This document shows positions 31,534-40,561 of a DNA stretch of 64,000 nt, piece after piece. The notes beneath the pieces were generated by a model that was given only the letters and a program-made list of their open reading frames with translations, made no database searches and was not told the DNA's origin. The stretch is from NCBI GenBank assembly GCA_020641055.1, contig CP067345.1:1977317-2041316 (forward strand), given 5' to 3'. The DNA is from Clostridioides sp. ES-S-0010-02 (GTDB taxonomy: Bacteria > Bacillota > Clostridia > Peptostreptococcales > Peptostreptococcaceae). Both the position numbers and the translations under genes were made by a program. Each line of letters starts with the position of its first letter. Within the stretch, counting starts at the first letter, position 1.

Positions 31534-33405
31534 ATGAAAAACACAAAATTTTCTATAAGAAAAATAAAAAATATATCTAGTGACCCCAAAGTTATACATA
31601 CTAAGGGAGCTCTTTTTGAAAAAATGGGAAAGACAGAAAGTGCAATAGAATTATATAAAAGTGCAGCATTAGATAATTATGTAAAATCTCAATATACTTT
31701 GGGAAATATATATGAAAATAAAAAGCAATTTAAAGAAGCAGAAAAATGGTATTCAATGGCATATAAGAATGGAAGTGAAGATGCTGCATTTGATTTGGGT
31801 AATATGTATTATAGATTAGATGGATATGAGTATGCTATATACTGGTATGAGAAAATAGCTACTATAGGATATTTACAAGCACAAAATAATTTAGGTGTAT
31901 GCCATTTTAAAATGAAAGATTTTATAAGATGCGAAAAGTGGTTAAAAGAAGCAGCAGATAATAATCTAGGTAAGGCTTGTTTTAATCTAGGAGTATTGTA
32001 TACATTTTTAGAAAAAGAAGATGAGGCATATGAATATTATAAAAAAGGTTCTGTACTTTTAGATGATGATGCGAAGTATAATCTAGCAATACTAAATGGA
32101 AAGAAGAAGGACAATAAATCTACAGTAAGTCTATATAAGCAATTGTATAAGTCTGGTCATATGAAAGGTTGTTTTAACTTGGGTATGATTATGGAAATCA
32201 ATGATAATTTGGAAGAAGCAGAGAGATATTATAAAAAGAGCGCAGATAGAGAAGATGTAAAATCTGAGTATAGACTTGCATATGTATATGATAGAAAAGA
32301 AGAATTAGGAGACGCAATTTATTATTATGAAAAAGCAATAGAAAAAAATCACACACTTTCTAAATATAGACTTGCAAATTTATATAATAGAGAGAATGAG
32401 ATAGAAAAAGCAAAGACTTATTATAAAATGGCAGCAGAAGATGATATAACAGAAGCTAAAAACAATCTAGCAGGTATATATTTTGAAGAAAAAGATTATG
32501 AAAATGCTATAAAGTACTATGAAGATGCTATAGCTGTTGGATGTAAAAGTTCTCTTGAGAATCTTGGAGACTTATATTATCAAAATCAAGATATAGAAAA
32601 AGCAGTTTCATATTATTCTAGAATTCCAAATAATGTATCGTGTCAAATAAAATTAGGGAATATATATGAAGATTTAAATAACATAGAAGAAGCTATAAGT
32701 TGGTATAAAAAAGCATCTGAAAATGGAGATACCAAATCTAGCTATAGATTGGGATGTATATATGAGAATTTAGGAAATACAAAAAATGCTAGAAAGTATT
32801 TTGAGATGGCAAGTAGTAAAAATCATATGAATGCGCGTATACATTTAGGTAGAATTTATTTTAGAGAAGGAAAACTAGAAGAATCTAAAATGATGCTTGA
32901 CACACCTGCTAATGAAAATAATATATATGCTCAACACATGGTAGGACTTATTTATGATATGTTTTACAAAGATTATGTTAATTCCAAATACTGGTATGAG
33001 AAGGCTAGAGCACAAGGTTGTGTTGAATCAATATATAATTTAGGGCAAATTTATTTAAAATTAAATGATGATGCAGAAGCTGAAAAATATTATAAAGAAG
33101 GTATTAAATTTGGGAGTAAGAAGTGTGAATATATGCTTGCAGGACTTTACTACAAAAAAAGTTTAGATATGTATATTTCTCTAGCAGATGAAGAATATGA
33201 TAACTGTGGAGAAATAGTAGAAGATTTCCCTAAACTAAATATAAACTTTGATGAAATATTAATTCCACCATTTAAATTACAGGAAGAAATACTTGATGAA
33301 GAAGAGTATGTTCCAATTTATATATTGAACATAAAAGAAAGTTTAGACTCAATGTTGGAAGGTCTTGAAACTGAAATGAGTATAGATGAAGAATATGATA
33401 ATTAA
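31534..33405 (+). CDS. Sel1/TPR repeat protein
   Basis: 623 aa composed almost wholly of tandem helical repeats of about 34-36 residues with the pattern 'A...LG.IY....D...A..YY..A'. About fifteen units run from residue 20 to 560, for example 'AQNNLGVCHFKMKDFIRCEK' and 'SEYRLAYVYDRKEELGDAIY'. An acidic tail closes the protein. No signal peptide or enzyme domain is present, so it is a cytoplasmic protein-interaction scaffold. AGGTAG precedes the ATG. Stands alone and is followed by a shared terminator with corA. Confidence 0.9.
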   Translation: MKNTKFSIRKIKNISSDPKVIHTKGALFEKMGKTESAIELYKSAALDNYVKSQYTLGNIYENKKQFKEAEKWYSMAYKNGSEDAAFDLGNMYYRLDGYEYAIYWYEKIATIGYLQAQNNLGVCHFKMKDFIRCEKWLKEAADNNLGKACFNLGVLYTFLEKEDEAYEYYKKGSVLLDDDAKYNLAILNGKKKDNKSTVSLYKQLYKSGHMKGCFNLGMIMEINDNLEEAERYYKKSADREDVKSEYRLAYVYDRKEELGDAIYYYEKAIEKNHTLSKYRLANLYNRENEIEKAKTYYKMAAEDDITEAKNNLAGIYFEEKDYENAIKYYEDAIAVGCKSSLENLGDLYYQNQDIEKAVSYYSRIPNNVSCQIKLGNIYEDLNNIEEAISWYKKASENGDTKSSYRLGCIYENLGNTKNARKYFEMASSKNHMNARIHLGRIYFREGKLEESKMMLDTPANENNIYAQHMVGLIYDMFYKDYVNSKYWYEKARAQGCVESIYNLGQIYLKLNDDAEAEKYYKEGIKFGSKKCEYMLAGLYYKKSLDMYISLADEEYDNCGEIVEDFPKLNINFDEILIPPFKLQEEILDEEEYVPIYILNIKESLDSMLEGLETEMSIDEEYDN

Positions 33406-33440
33406 AAAACCTGATAAAAAGAGTATTTTTAAACTAAATA

Positions 33441-33486
33441 AAAGCCATTGGAGTAAATGTAAATTAATTAACTCTAATGGCTTTTT
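33441..33486. terminator. bidirectional terminator between the repeat-protein gene and corA
   Basis: 14-nt arms (33441-33454 / 33471-33484) with one wobble; T-run on the + side, and an A-run that gives T on the - side. Confidence 0.75.
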
Positions 33487-33498
33487 CTTATTAATATT

Positions 33499-34434
33499 TT
33501 ATAATAGCTTGTTTCTTGACATAAAAAATGTAATTATTATGCATATTATAGAAGTAATGAGCATAATTATCCAAAATCCATTTGGGTTATCAGAAAATGG
33601 CATATTGATAACATTCATACCAAAGAATCCTGATATTATTGTAGGTATTGAGAAAATTAGTGTAACTACTGTTAAAAATTGCATAACATTATTTTGATTA
33701 TTACTTATAATTGCACTGAAAGCATCCATAATTCTACTCAATATATCTCCATAGATTTTAGCCATATCAAGAGCCTGTCTATTTTCGACTATAACATCTT
33801 CTAAGAGGTCTTCATCATCTGGATATTTCTTTATACCAGCAGTTCTAACCATCTTGTTTAAGACCAATTCATTGGATTTTAAAGAGGTAGAGAAGTATAC
33901 CAAAGACTTTTCTAATTCCAATAGTTGTACTAGTTCTTTATTTTTCATAGATTTGTAAATTTCTCGCTCTATTATGATTGTCATTTTATTTATTTTTCTT
34001 AAGTAATGCAAGTAATAAGCTGCATTTTTATGAAGAATTTGAAGCAAGAAGCGAGTTTTTTTAAATGTAAAAAAATCTTTAATATGACCAACTATAAAGT
34101 CATTTAAAATCTTAGTTTGTGCATTACAAACTGTTATAATAGCTTCTTGAGTTATTATAATACCTAAGGGTATTGTAGTATAATGAGAAGAATTAGAGTC
34201 ACTTTCGTCTACTGGTATATCTATAAGTATAAGAGTATGATTGTCTTCAACATCTATTCTTGAGCGCTCTTCTTCATCTAGTGCAGATTCTATGCTTTCT
34301 ACATCTATATTTAATAAATTAGAAATTTCGTTGATTTCACTATGATTAGGTTCAACAAGATTTATCCAACAGCCATCTTCAAAAAAACTAAGTTTCTCTA
34401 ATTTTGAATCTATAGTTTTGTAATATCTTATCAT
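33499..34434 (-). CDS. corA: CorA-like magnesium/divalent cation transporter
   Basis: 311 aa. Large cytoplasmic domain followed by two C-terminal membrane helices joined by the signature 'GFFGMNVINMPF' (GMN motif), then a basic end 'FFMSRNKLL'. The variant loop 'MPFSDNPNGFW' is common in clostridial CorA proteins. Imports Mg2+ or related cations as a pentamer. The start ATG has no strong ribosome site nearby (only AAAGGATG). A structured element lies 115-170 bp upstream and may regulate it. Confidence 0.9.
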   Translation of the reverse strand: MIRYYKTIDSKLEKLSFFEDGCWINLVEPNHSEINEISNLLNIDVESIESALDEEERSRIDVEDNHTLILIDIPVDESDSNSSHYTTIPLGIIITQEAIITVCNAQTKILNDFIVGHIKDFFTFKKTRFLLQILHKNAAYYLHYLRKINKMTIIIEREIYKSMKNKELVQLLELEKSLVYFSTSLKSNELVLNKMVRTAGIKKYPDDEDLLEDVIVENRQALDMAKIYGDILSRIMDAFSAIISNNQNNVMQFLTVVTLIFSIPTIISGFFGMNVINMPFSDNPNGFWIIMLITSIICIIITFFMSRNKLL

Positions 34435-34952
34435 GGCAACACATCCTTTATTCAGTTTTATATAAATCTCATCATTTAATAGTATCTATTAATTAACTAA
34501 TTTATATAACTGAATATCTGTATTAGTTTTAAAGTTAGATATTATTAAGTGATGAAATTGTAAAAAATTCTCTCCGCAACGGACTAGTATCCATTGCTCA
34601 TCACTCTCCTTATTTATTATTTTATACATGCCTATATACAAAAGAAGTATTTTAAGCACTCTTTAATATAATACCTTTTCCAGGTATATAAATCAAGTTT
34701 TGATTTAGTTAAATGATATTTTTGTCATAATTTACATGTAAAACATAACAGTCATATTTAACTTAGATAAAGTATATATATACTCTGAGTGAAAATATTA
34801 AATATATTAGAAAATGAATAGGTATCTATATCCTTACTCCTTTATAATATGTTTAATAAAAAATACTTTGTTTTTCAAAGTAAATTCTAGTAATAATTTA
34901 TGATGAAAATAAAAGTATTATCAATATAATAGAATGAGAGGTTATTAGAGGT
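34435..34952. other. intergenic region between corA and the flavin-reductase gene
   Basis: About 520 bp separating divergent genes. Apart from the structured element at 34535-34612, described separately, I see no gene; the right half is AT-rich and presumably holds the promoter of the gene at 34953. Confidence 0.5.
34535..34612 (-). ncRNA. possible structured leader or leader peptide for corA
   Basis: On the minus strand an 8-bp outer stem (34598-34605 / 34548-34555) sits directly against an 8-bp inner hairpin (34590-34597 / 34576-34583), followed by GGAGAGAATTTTTT. AAGGAGAG and an ATG at 34594 open a 19-codon ORF through the same element, ending at 34535. This could be an attenuator or a small structured RNA. 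It does not match the M-box motif. Confidence 0.35.
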
Positions 34953-35465
34953 ATGAGTGAATTTAAAGAGATTATGTCAGAAGAAATTAAAAGTAATCCA
35001 TTTAAGTTGATAGGTAAAGACTGGACATTGATAACAGCTGAAAAAGAAGGTAAAGTAAATACAATGACTGCTAGTTGGGGTGGACTTGGAGTTATGTGGG
35101 GAAAAAATGTTGCTTTTGTAGTAATAAGACCACAACGTTATACTAAAGAATTTATAGATAATACAGATACATTTTCTCTTACTTTTTTTGATGAAGATTT
35201 TCGTGAAGAACTTTCTTATTGTGGTAAAGTATCTGGTAGGGGAGAGGATAAAATATCTAAAATAGGATTTAATATAGAATATTTGAATGATACACCTTAT
35301 TTTAAAGAGGCAAAGTTGGCTATTATATGTAAAAAAATGCACTGCCAAAAAATTGACCCACAATGTTTTATTGATGAAGAGATAGATGGAAGATGGTATC
35401 CACAAAAAGATTATCACACTCTATATGTAGCTGAGATAACAAATGTACTTGTAAAAGAAGATTAA
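34953..35465 (+). CDS. flavin reductase-like domain protein
   Basis: 170 aa. Split-barrel FMN-binding fold: 'KLIGKDWTLITAEKEGKVNTMT' then 'ASWGGLGVMWGKNVAFVVIR' and 'FSLTFFDEDFREELSYCG' are the conserved strands and the flavin-phosphate loop. It probably reduces flavin or acts as a small flavoprotein oxidoreductase. Cys residues (CGKVSG, CKKMHCQ) may be redox-active, but that is inference. GAGAGGT lies upstream of the ATG. Single-gene unit ended by the hairpin at 35688-35750. Confidence 0.9.
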   Translation: MSEFKEIMSEEIKSNPFKLIGKDWTLITAEKEGKVNTMTASWGGLGVMWGKNVAFVVIRPQRYTKEFIDNTDTFSLTFFDEDFREELSYCGKVSGRGEDKISKIGFNIEYLNDTPYFKEAKLAIICKKMHCQKIDPQCFIDEEIDGRWYPQKDYHTLYVAEITNVLVKED

Positions 35466-35687
35466 ATAATATGCAATGATAGGGTTATATCAGTAAGCAG
35501 TATTATAGAAAGCAAAGAAAATTTAATTATGATATATAAGTGATTGAGTTTTTATACATGAAATTTTCTACAATTGATTGGAAAATAAATTAAGTAAGAG
35601 CAAGTGAAATTTTGAAATATACTATTAATAATGGTGTAAATTATATTTATATAGTATCTTAATAAAAATAAAGATGAGAATATAAAT

Positions 35688-35750
35688 AAGCTAAGGATAT
35701 AAATATGTTAATATAGATTGATTAGTAACATATTTAAAAATCCTTAGCTT
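35688..35750. terminator. bidirectional terminator
   Basis: Outer arms 35688-35698 / 35740-35750 and inner arms 35701-35710 / 35726-35735 are both perfect. It lies between convergent genes. The 220 bp before it show nothing else. Confidence 0.8.
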
Positions 35751-35779
35751 AATAAAAATTTAATTTGTAAATTTTAAAA

Positions 35780-36835
35780 TTATAATTCAGAAATTAATTC
35801 ATTGATAACATCTTCAACAGAACTTAACTTATCAATTTTATACGCATTATTGCCACAGAATAAAAGTGAATTTTCCACATCTCCTTTAACAGCATTAATT
35901 AATGCTTGAGAAATACAGTATGGTGTTTCTTTTGGATTGCAAGGAATCAAACAGTTGTAACATTTTTTTATCTCTGGACGATTAGTTTTAACATCTTCTA
36001 TAAATTTATTTCTTATAGCACGTCCAGGAAGACCTACAGGGCTTTTAACTATGTGTACATCTTCTTCTGTAGCATTTATATACGCCATTTTAAAGTTTTC
36101 ATGTGCATCACACTCATAAGTAGCAACAAATCTCGTACCAACTTGTACACCACTTGCTCCCATATCAATATATTTTTTTACATCACTACTAGAAGTTATG
36201 CCACCAGCAGCAACAACTGGAATGTTCTTGCCAAATTTTTCTCCATAATTATTTGCAACTTTTAATATCTCAACAAATTCTTTATCATAGTCTATAGAAT
36301 CTATGTTATCAAGCTCCTCATTAGAGTATCCAAGATGACCACCAGCTTTTGGACCTTCAACAACTATTAAGTCAGCAGTAGTTTTCTCTTTTCTATCCCA
36401 CATTTTTAAGATTACACTAGCAGCTTTTGCAGTAGAAACTATAGGTGCTATTTTTACATTACTTCCTTTTACTAAAGATGGTAGTTTATTAGGAAGTCCA
36501 GCCCCTGATATTATAAGGTCTACACCAGCTTTAACAGCTTCTTTTACATATGTTTCATATTCTTTCATAGCGACCATGAAATTAATGCCAATAATGCCAC
36601 CATTTGAAATTTCTTTTGCTCTGGAAATATGTTTTTTTATAGCTCTTAAATTTGCATTTATAGTGTTAGTCTCAAAATCTTCCTCATCATAACCAATTTG
36701 AACTCCAGAAACTACACCAACACCACCAAGCTTAGCAACAGCACCAGCAAGTGATGATCTAGATATACCAACGCCCATTCCACCTTGAATTATAGGAACT
36801 TTTGCAACTAAATCTCCAATTATTAACTCTTTTAT
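35780..36835 (-). CDS. nitronate monooxygenase / 2-nitropropane dioxygenase-type flavoprotein
   Basis: FMN-dependent TIM-barrel enzyme, related to nitronate monooxygenases and enoyl-ACP reductase FabK. The conserved N-terminal 'VPIIQGGMGVGISRSSLAGA' is followed by 'AGVDLIISGAGLP', 'VVEGPKAGGHLG' and 'PVVAAGGITSSSDVKKYIDM', then 'GVQVGTRFVATYEC'. The first ATG (36778) lies inside the conserved PIIQGGMG flavin motif, so translation must begin upstream. A strong AGGAGG at 36848-36843 is followed only by ATT, ATC and ATA codons; ATA 36835 has the best spacing (7 nt), giving 351 aa. The C-terminal Cys cluster 'KCYNCLIPCNPKETPYC' is usual in the clostridial group. Confidence 0.88.
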   Translation of the reverse strand: MKELIIGDLVAKVPIIQGGMGVGISRSSLAGAVAKLGGVGVVSGVQIGYDEEDFETNTINANLRAIKKHISRAKEISNGGIIGINFMVAMKEYETYVKEAVKAGVDLIISGAGLPNKLPSLVKGSNVKIAPIVSTAKAASVILKMWDRKEKTTADLIVVEGPKAGGHLGYSNEELDNIDSIDYDKEFVEILKVANNYGEKFGKNIPVVAAGGITSSSDVKKYIDMGASGVQVGTRFVATYECDAHENFKMAYINATEEDVHIVKSPVGLPGRAIRNKFIEDVKTNRPEIKKCYNCLIPCNPKETPYCISQALINAVKGDVENSLLFCGNNAYKIDKLSSVEDVINELISEL

Positions 36836-36964
36836 GATAATCCCTCCTCAATGTAAACATGTTTAAAGAACTAGATTATAATACTTAATATTATTACCTA
36901 GTCCTAATTATTATACTACAAATTATAATAAAAGAGTAGTTATATTTTATATGTGAGACAATAA

Positions 36965-37858
36965 TTATAGAATATTTAAAACTGCTCCTTTAGAATCACA
37001 ACACAACTCTTTTATTTCCCAATTAGATTTTAAGTTTGATAGATAATCTCTCATATTATACACGAAATTATCATCATTTTCTTTTATTAAAGCCATTATA
37101 GTAGGCCCAGCTCCACTTAAGAATACGCCAATACTATTTAATTGTTCAGATTTTTTAACAATATCACTGTAGTTTTCAATTAAAGTACCCCTATAATCTT
37201 GATGCAATTTATCTTGACAAGCTACTTTAAGAAGCTCAAAGTTTTTGTTTAACAGTGCAGACACAAGTAAAGCGACTCTACTAACATTAAACACTCCATC
37301 AGAATATGGTATTTCTTTTGGTAAAACACCTCTAGCTTTTTCAGTTGACAGTTTGAAATTAGGTATCATTGCACAAAATTTGAGTTCATTAGGGATTTCT
37401 ATAATATCGTAGTGTATATTGTCATTATCAGTAACAGAAACAACCATATTACCTAAAATAGCAGGAGCAACATTATCTGGATGTCCCTCTATTTCTGAAG
37501 CTATATTTAACAACTGGCATTTATCTAAATTAGCATTTGATAGAGCATTTGCAGCTATAACGCCAGCAACTATACAAGAGGCACTACTACCAAGACCTCT
37601 ACATATAGGGACATCACTTTGGATTTTTATTTTGATACCAGTAGGTATTTTAGCTGGCTTAACTCTATCAAAGAAGTATTTCATAGATGTATAAACTAAA
37701 TTATTTTCATTTTTGTAGGCATCTTCGCAACCTTCTATTTCAAGACCACTTTCAATTTCTTCAACATAAAATTTATTATATATATTTAAAGCAATTCCAA
37801 GACAATCAAATCCTGGACCTATATTTGCACTTGTTGCAGGAACTATAATTTCTAACAT
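36965..37858 (-). CDS. thrB: homoserine kinase
   Basis: GHMP-family kinase phosphorylating L-homoserine, the step before threonine synthase. N-terminal 'IIVPATSANIGPGFDCLGIA', the ATP loop 'PICRGLGSSASCIVAG' and the C-terminal 'GVFLSGAGPTIMAL' are intact. ATG 37858 (297 aa) has AGGTG six nt upstream; the GTG at 37867 lies inside that site. It begins 10 bp after the thrC stop and so forms a thrC-thrB operon under the upstream T-box. Confidence 0.97.
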   Translation of the reverse strand: MLEIIVPATSANIGPGFDCLGIALNIYNKFYVEEIESGLEIEGCEDAYKNENNLVYTSMKYFFDRVKPAKIPTGIKIKIQSDVPICRGLGSSASCIVAGVIAANALSNANLDKCQLLNIASEIEGHPDNVAPAILGNMVVSVTDNDNIHYDIIEIPNELKFCAMIPNFKLSTEKARGVLPKEIPYSDGVFNVSRVALLVSALLNKNFELLKVACQDKLHQDYRGTLIENYSDIVKKSEQLNSIGVFLSGAGPTIMALIKENDDNFVYNMRDYLSNLKSNWEIKELCCDSKGAVLNIL

Positions 37859-37867
37859 AATAATCAC

Positions 37868-39349
37868 CTATACCTTTAAGAATTTTTCTATAGCTATTTT
37901 TAATTCATCCTTTTCATAAATATCTTTATGTAGTATTTCTGCATTTTGAAGATTTCTAATAGGTTTTGGTATATCTACCTTAGCAATATTTGATAATCTA
38001 TCTATTATGGCAAAATCATCAAGATTTCCAAAATTGGAGTCTATAGATTTTAAAACATCTTCAGAAAACTTAAATGGGCTTGCAGTACTTACAACAACAG
38101 TTTTTGTATCATCAGAAGTTTCTTTTTTGTATTTTTCATAACAATTATATGCAACAGCAGTATGAGTATCGATTAAATAATTGTAATTTTTAAAAATATT
38201 ATTTATCGTGTTTTTAACTTCTTCCTCATTAGAATATTCACCATAGAATGAAGCCAGATTCTTTTTCATATCTTCATTTATTTTATAAACTCCATCTTCA
38301 CTAAGATTAGATAGAAGTCTGCTTACAGTTTCAGTATTTCTATTTGATATTTCAAATAATAATCTTTCTAAATTACTTGAAATTAATATATCCATAGAAG
38401 GTGAAGAAGTCAATTTCAATGCTCTATTTTTATCATATATACCAGTTTTAAAGAAGTCATAAAGTACATTGTTGTCATTTGATGCACATATCAATTTATT
38501 TATTGGAAGTCCCATTTGTTTAGCATAATATCCAGCTAAAATATTACCAAAGTTACCAGTTGGGACTACAAAATTTATTTTGTCATTTAACTTTATTTCA
38601 TCACTATCTACCAATTTCATATATGAATAAAAATAGTATGCAACTTGAGGAAGAAGTCTTCCTATGTTAATTGAATTAGCAGAAGATAAGATATAATTAC
38701 TATCTAATAGTTTTTCATTAAATTCCTTATTAGAGAAAATTTTCTTTACACCAGATTGTGCATCGTCAAAATTTCCTTTTATACCAACTACATATGTATT
38801 TTTTCCAGTTTGAGTCTTCATCTGAAGTTTTTGCACTGCACTTACACCATCTTCTGGAAAGAATACAATTATTTTTATCTTGTCTATATCTTTAAAACCT
38901 TCAAGTGCTGCTTTTCCTGTATCTCCAGATGTAGCAGTAAGAATTACAACATCTTTTTCTAAATTATCTTTTTTAATAGATGTTTTAAGAAGGTGAGGCA
39001 TTATAGTAAGTGCCATATCCTTAAATGCTAAAGTTGGACCATGATATAATTCTAAGAAATAAGCATCATTTACTTTATTTAATGGAGCTATACTAGTGCA
39101 ATCAAATTTTTCGTCATATGCATTTGTTATACAATCTTTAATCTCAGATTCAGTAAAATCGCATAAAAATTTACTAAGTACAAAAAATGCTATTTGGGAA
39201 TACGTTAAATTTATTAAATCTATAAGTTCATTTTTTACATTTGGAAATTCACTTGGAACATAAAGACCACCATCGTTTGAAATTCCTTTTATTATTGCTT
39301 GTGATGCAGTTACTTTTTCTTTGGTGCCTCTTGTACTTGAATAATACAT
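37868..39349 (-). CDS. thrC: threonine synthase
   Basis: PLP enzyme converting O-phosphohomoserine to threonine. Opening 'YYSSTRGTKEKVTASQAI', the PLP lysine in 'YHGPTLAFKDMALTIMPHL', the phosphate-binding 'TATSGDTGKAALEGF' and 'VPTGNFGNILAGYYAKQMG' are all in place. 493 aa is the long (class with N-terminal extension) form. GGAGGA precedes the ATG. First gene of the thr operon; expression is expected to rise when charged tRNA-Thr is scarce. Confidence 0.97.
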   Translation of the reverse strand: MYYSSTRGTKEKVTASQAIIKGISNDGGLYVPSEFPNVKNELIDLINLTYSQIAFFVLSKFLCDFTESEIKDCITNAYDEKFDCTSIAPLNKVNDAYFLELYHGPTLAFKDMALTIMPHLLKTSIKKDNLEKDVVILTATSGDTGKAALEGFKDIDKIKIIVFFPEDGVSAVQKLQMKTQTGKNTYVVGIKGNFDDAQSGVKKIFSNKEFNEKLLDSNYILSSANSINIGRLLPQVAYYFYSYMKLVDSDEIKLNDKINFVVPTGNFGNILAGYYAKQMGLPINKLICASNDNNVLYDFFKTGIYDKNRALKLTSSPSMDILISSNLERLLFEISNRNTETVSRLLSNLSEDGVYKINEDMKKNLASFYGEYSNEEEVKNTINNIFKNYNYLIDTHTAVAYNCYEKYKKETSDDTKTVVVSTASPFKFSEDVLKSIDSNFGNLDDFAIIDRLSNIAKVDIPKPIRNLQNAEILHKDIYEKDELKIAIEKFLKV

Positions 39350-39430
39350 TTCTATAATCCTCCATATATTTTAAATTTTTAATTAGCTAATTAAACTAGA
39401 TACAGAATATTTTAAAAACTGAATTTAGGT

Positions 39431-39712
39431 AATAAAAAAAGACCCTCATCCCTAAAAAAGGGACGAGAATCTGTTTCCCGCGGTTCCACCCAAATTGATT
39501 TTAAAAAATCCACTTGATACTTTAACGTAAGTAGTAAAACGTCTATTCTTACTAAAATCATAAGATAACTTCAGATAGAAGCTCATAGGTAGTTTTCAAT
39601 CTTTCTAGTTAAAGAAACTTTTCAGCTAATAGTTTCCTTCTCTGGTAACCGATTCAGATTTACTCTTCCTAATCAAAGCCTTTCAATATTCTTAATATTA
39701 TTAATTATTCTA
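39431..39712 (-). promoter_or_regulatory. threonine T-box riboswitch leader of thrC-thrB
   Basis: On the minus strand the leader starts at about 39712. It has stem I with the GGAAGAGTAA motif (about 39669-39660), and a specifier loop reading CTACCTATGAGC with ACC (Thr) at 39590-39588. The T-box GGGTGGAACCGCGGG lies at 39491-39477, and the terminator below follows. Uncharged tRNA-Thr would pair with ACC and the T-box to form the antiterminator. Confidence 0.95.
39432..39471 (-). terminator. T-box regulated terminator
   Basis: Stem 39471-39459 / 39453-39441 around AAAAA, then a T-run on the minus strand (39440-39432). It competes with the T-box antiterminator. Confidence 0.9.
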
Positions 39713-40170
39713 GAATATAAAACAGACAAAGTCAAGTATTAATATAAAAATTTGGGAAAAATATTTTTTGAAATGTAAAAAAACTGTAATCAAATTGACT
39801 TATATACAGAATATTTTTTTAACCTTTTTAAATCTATAAAAACTTGAATTTTCATAGAAATGAAGTGGATTTTAATAAAAATTAATTAGAAGATAAGAGT
39901 TACATATCTGTAATATTAAAATTTTATGCTACACCATATTACAAAAAAAGTTTACAAAACTTTAATTTGAAAAATGTAATTATATGGTATATCATATAAA
40001 TATAGATAAATAGCGTTAATATTTAAACGATTAATTGTACTTGAATTAATAAAAGTATATAATTCTTAATTTGAAAAAAATACTATTGTAAAATTACAAA
40101 TATGTTCAAATTAAATTCACAAGTATTTCACATAATAAGAGTATACTGTAAACAAAAGGAGGTATTAAAT
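39713..40170. other. divergent intergenic region
   Basis: About 450 bp of AT-rich sequence between the T-box leader and the 37-residue ORF. It must hold the thrC promoter on the minus strand and that of the small ORF. AAAGGAGG at 40155-40162 is the ribosome site of the small ORF. No other feature is seen. Confidence 0.5.
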
Positions 40171-40284
40171 ATGGGAATAGTACTTATAACAGCAGCATTA
40201 GTTTTGGTTATGTATGGACTTTCAATTCTATCATATATATCAGAAAGCAATATATTAGAAGACACTGTAAATGATAACCAATAA
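40171..40284 (+). CDS. 37-residue single-pass membrane protein
   Basis: ATG 40171 preceded by AAAGGAGG at ideal spacing opens a 37-aa frame: MGIVLITAALVLVMYGLSIL, then a polar tail 'SESNILEDTVNDNQ'. It has one hydrophobic helix and an acidic end, with the N-terminus probably outside. It is followed directly by an intrinsic terminator, so it is a stand-alone unit. The function is unknown; an upstream in-frame ATG at 40102 has no ribosome site. Confidence 0.75.
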   Translation: MGIVLITAALVLVMYGLSILSYISESNILEDTVNDNQ

Positions 40285-40309
40285 GGTTTTAAATTATATA
40301 AATAAGTAG

Positions 40310-40348
40310 AACTGTAAGTAAAAATTACTTTTTATTTACAGTTTTTTT
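40310..40348 (+). terminator. terminator of the small membrane protein gene
   Basis: AACTGTAAGTAAAAA pairs with TTTTTATTTACAGTT (one mismatch), followed by a T-run. Confidence 0.8.
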
Positions 40349-40561
40349 ATATATTTATTAAATAAAGTTAACATATAAATAAATAAAGTTAAAATGTAAA
40401 AAATAATACTTTATTTATAGCTATCAGTTTTTAAATTAATCCTTTCTATAAACTAACAAAAATAATGTTTTGTTTATAGTATATATGGATAATAATAGTA
40501 AAGTATAAGAATAATGAGAATAATATATAAGAAATAATAATATAAAGAGAGGTAAATTGTC

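Noticed and set aside
33386-33697. Plus-strand ORF over the end of corA
   Set aside because: Runs through the bidirectional terminator and antisense to the conserved GMN region of corA.
34435-34952. M-box magnesium riboswitch before corA
   Set aside because: The long conserved M-box core is absent; only the short stacked stems are seen.
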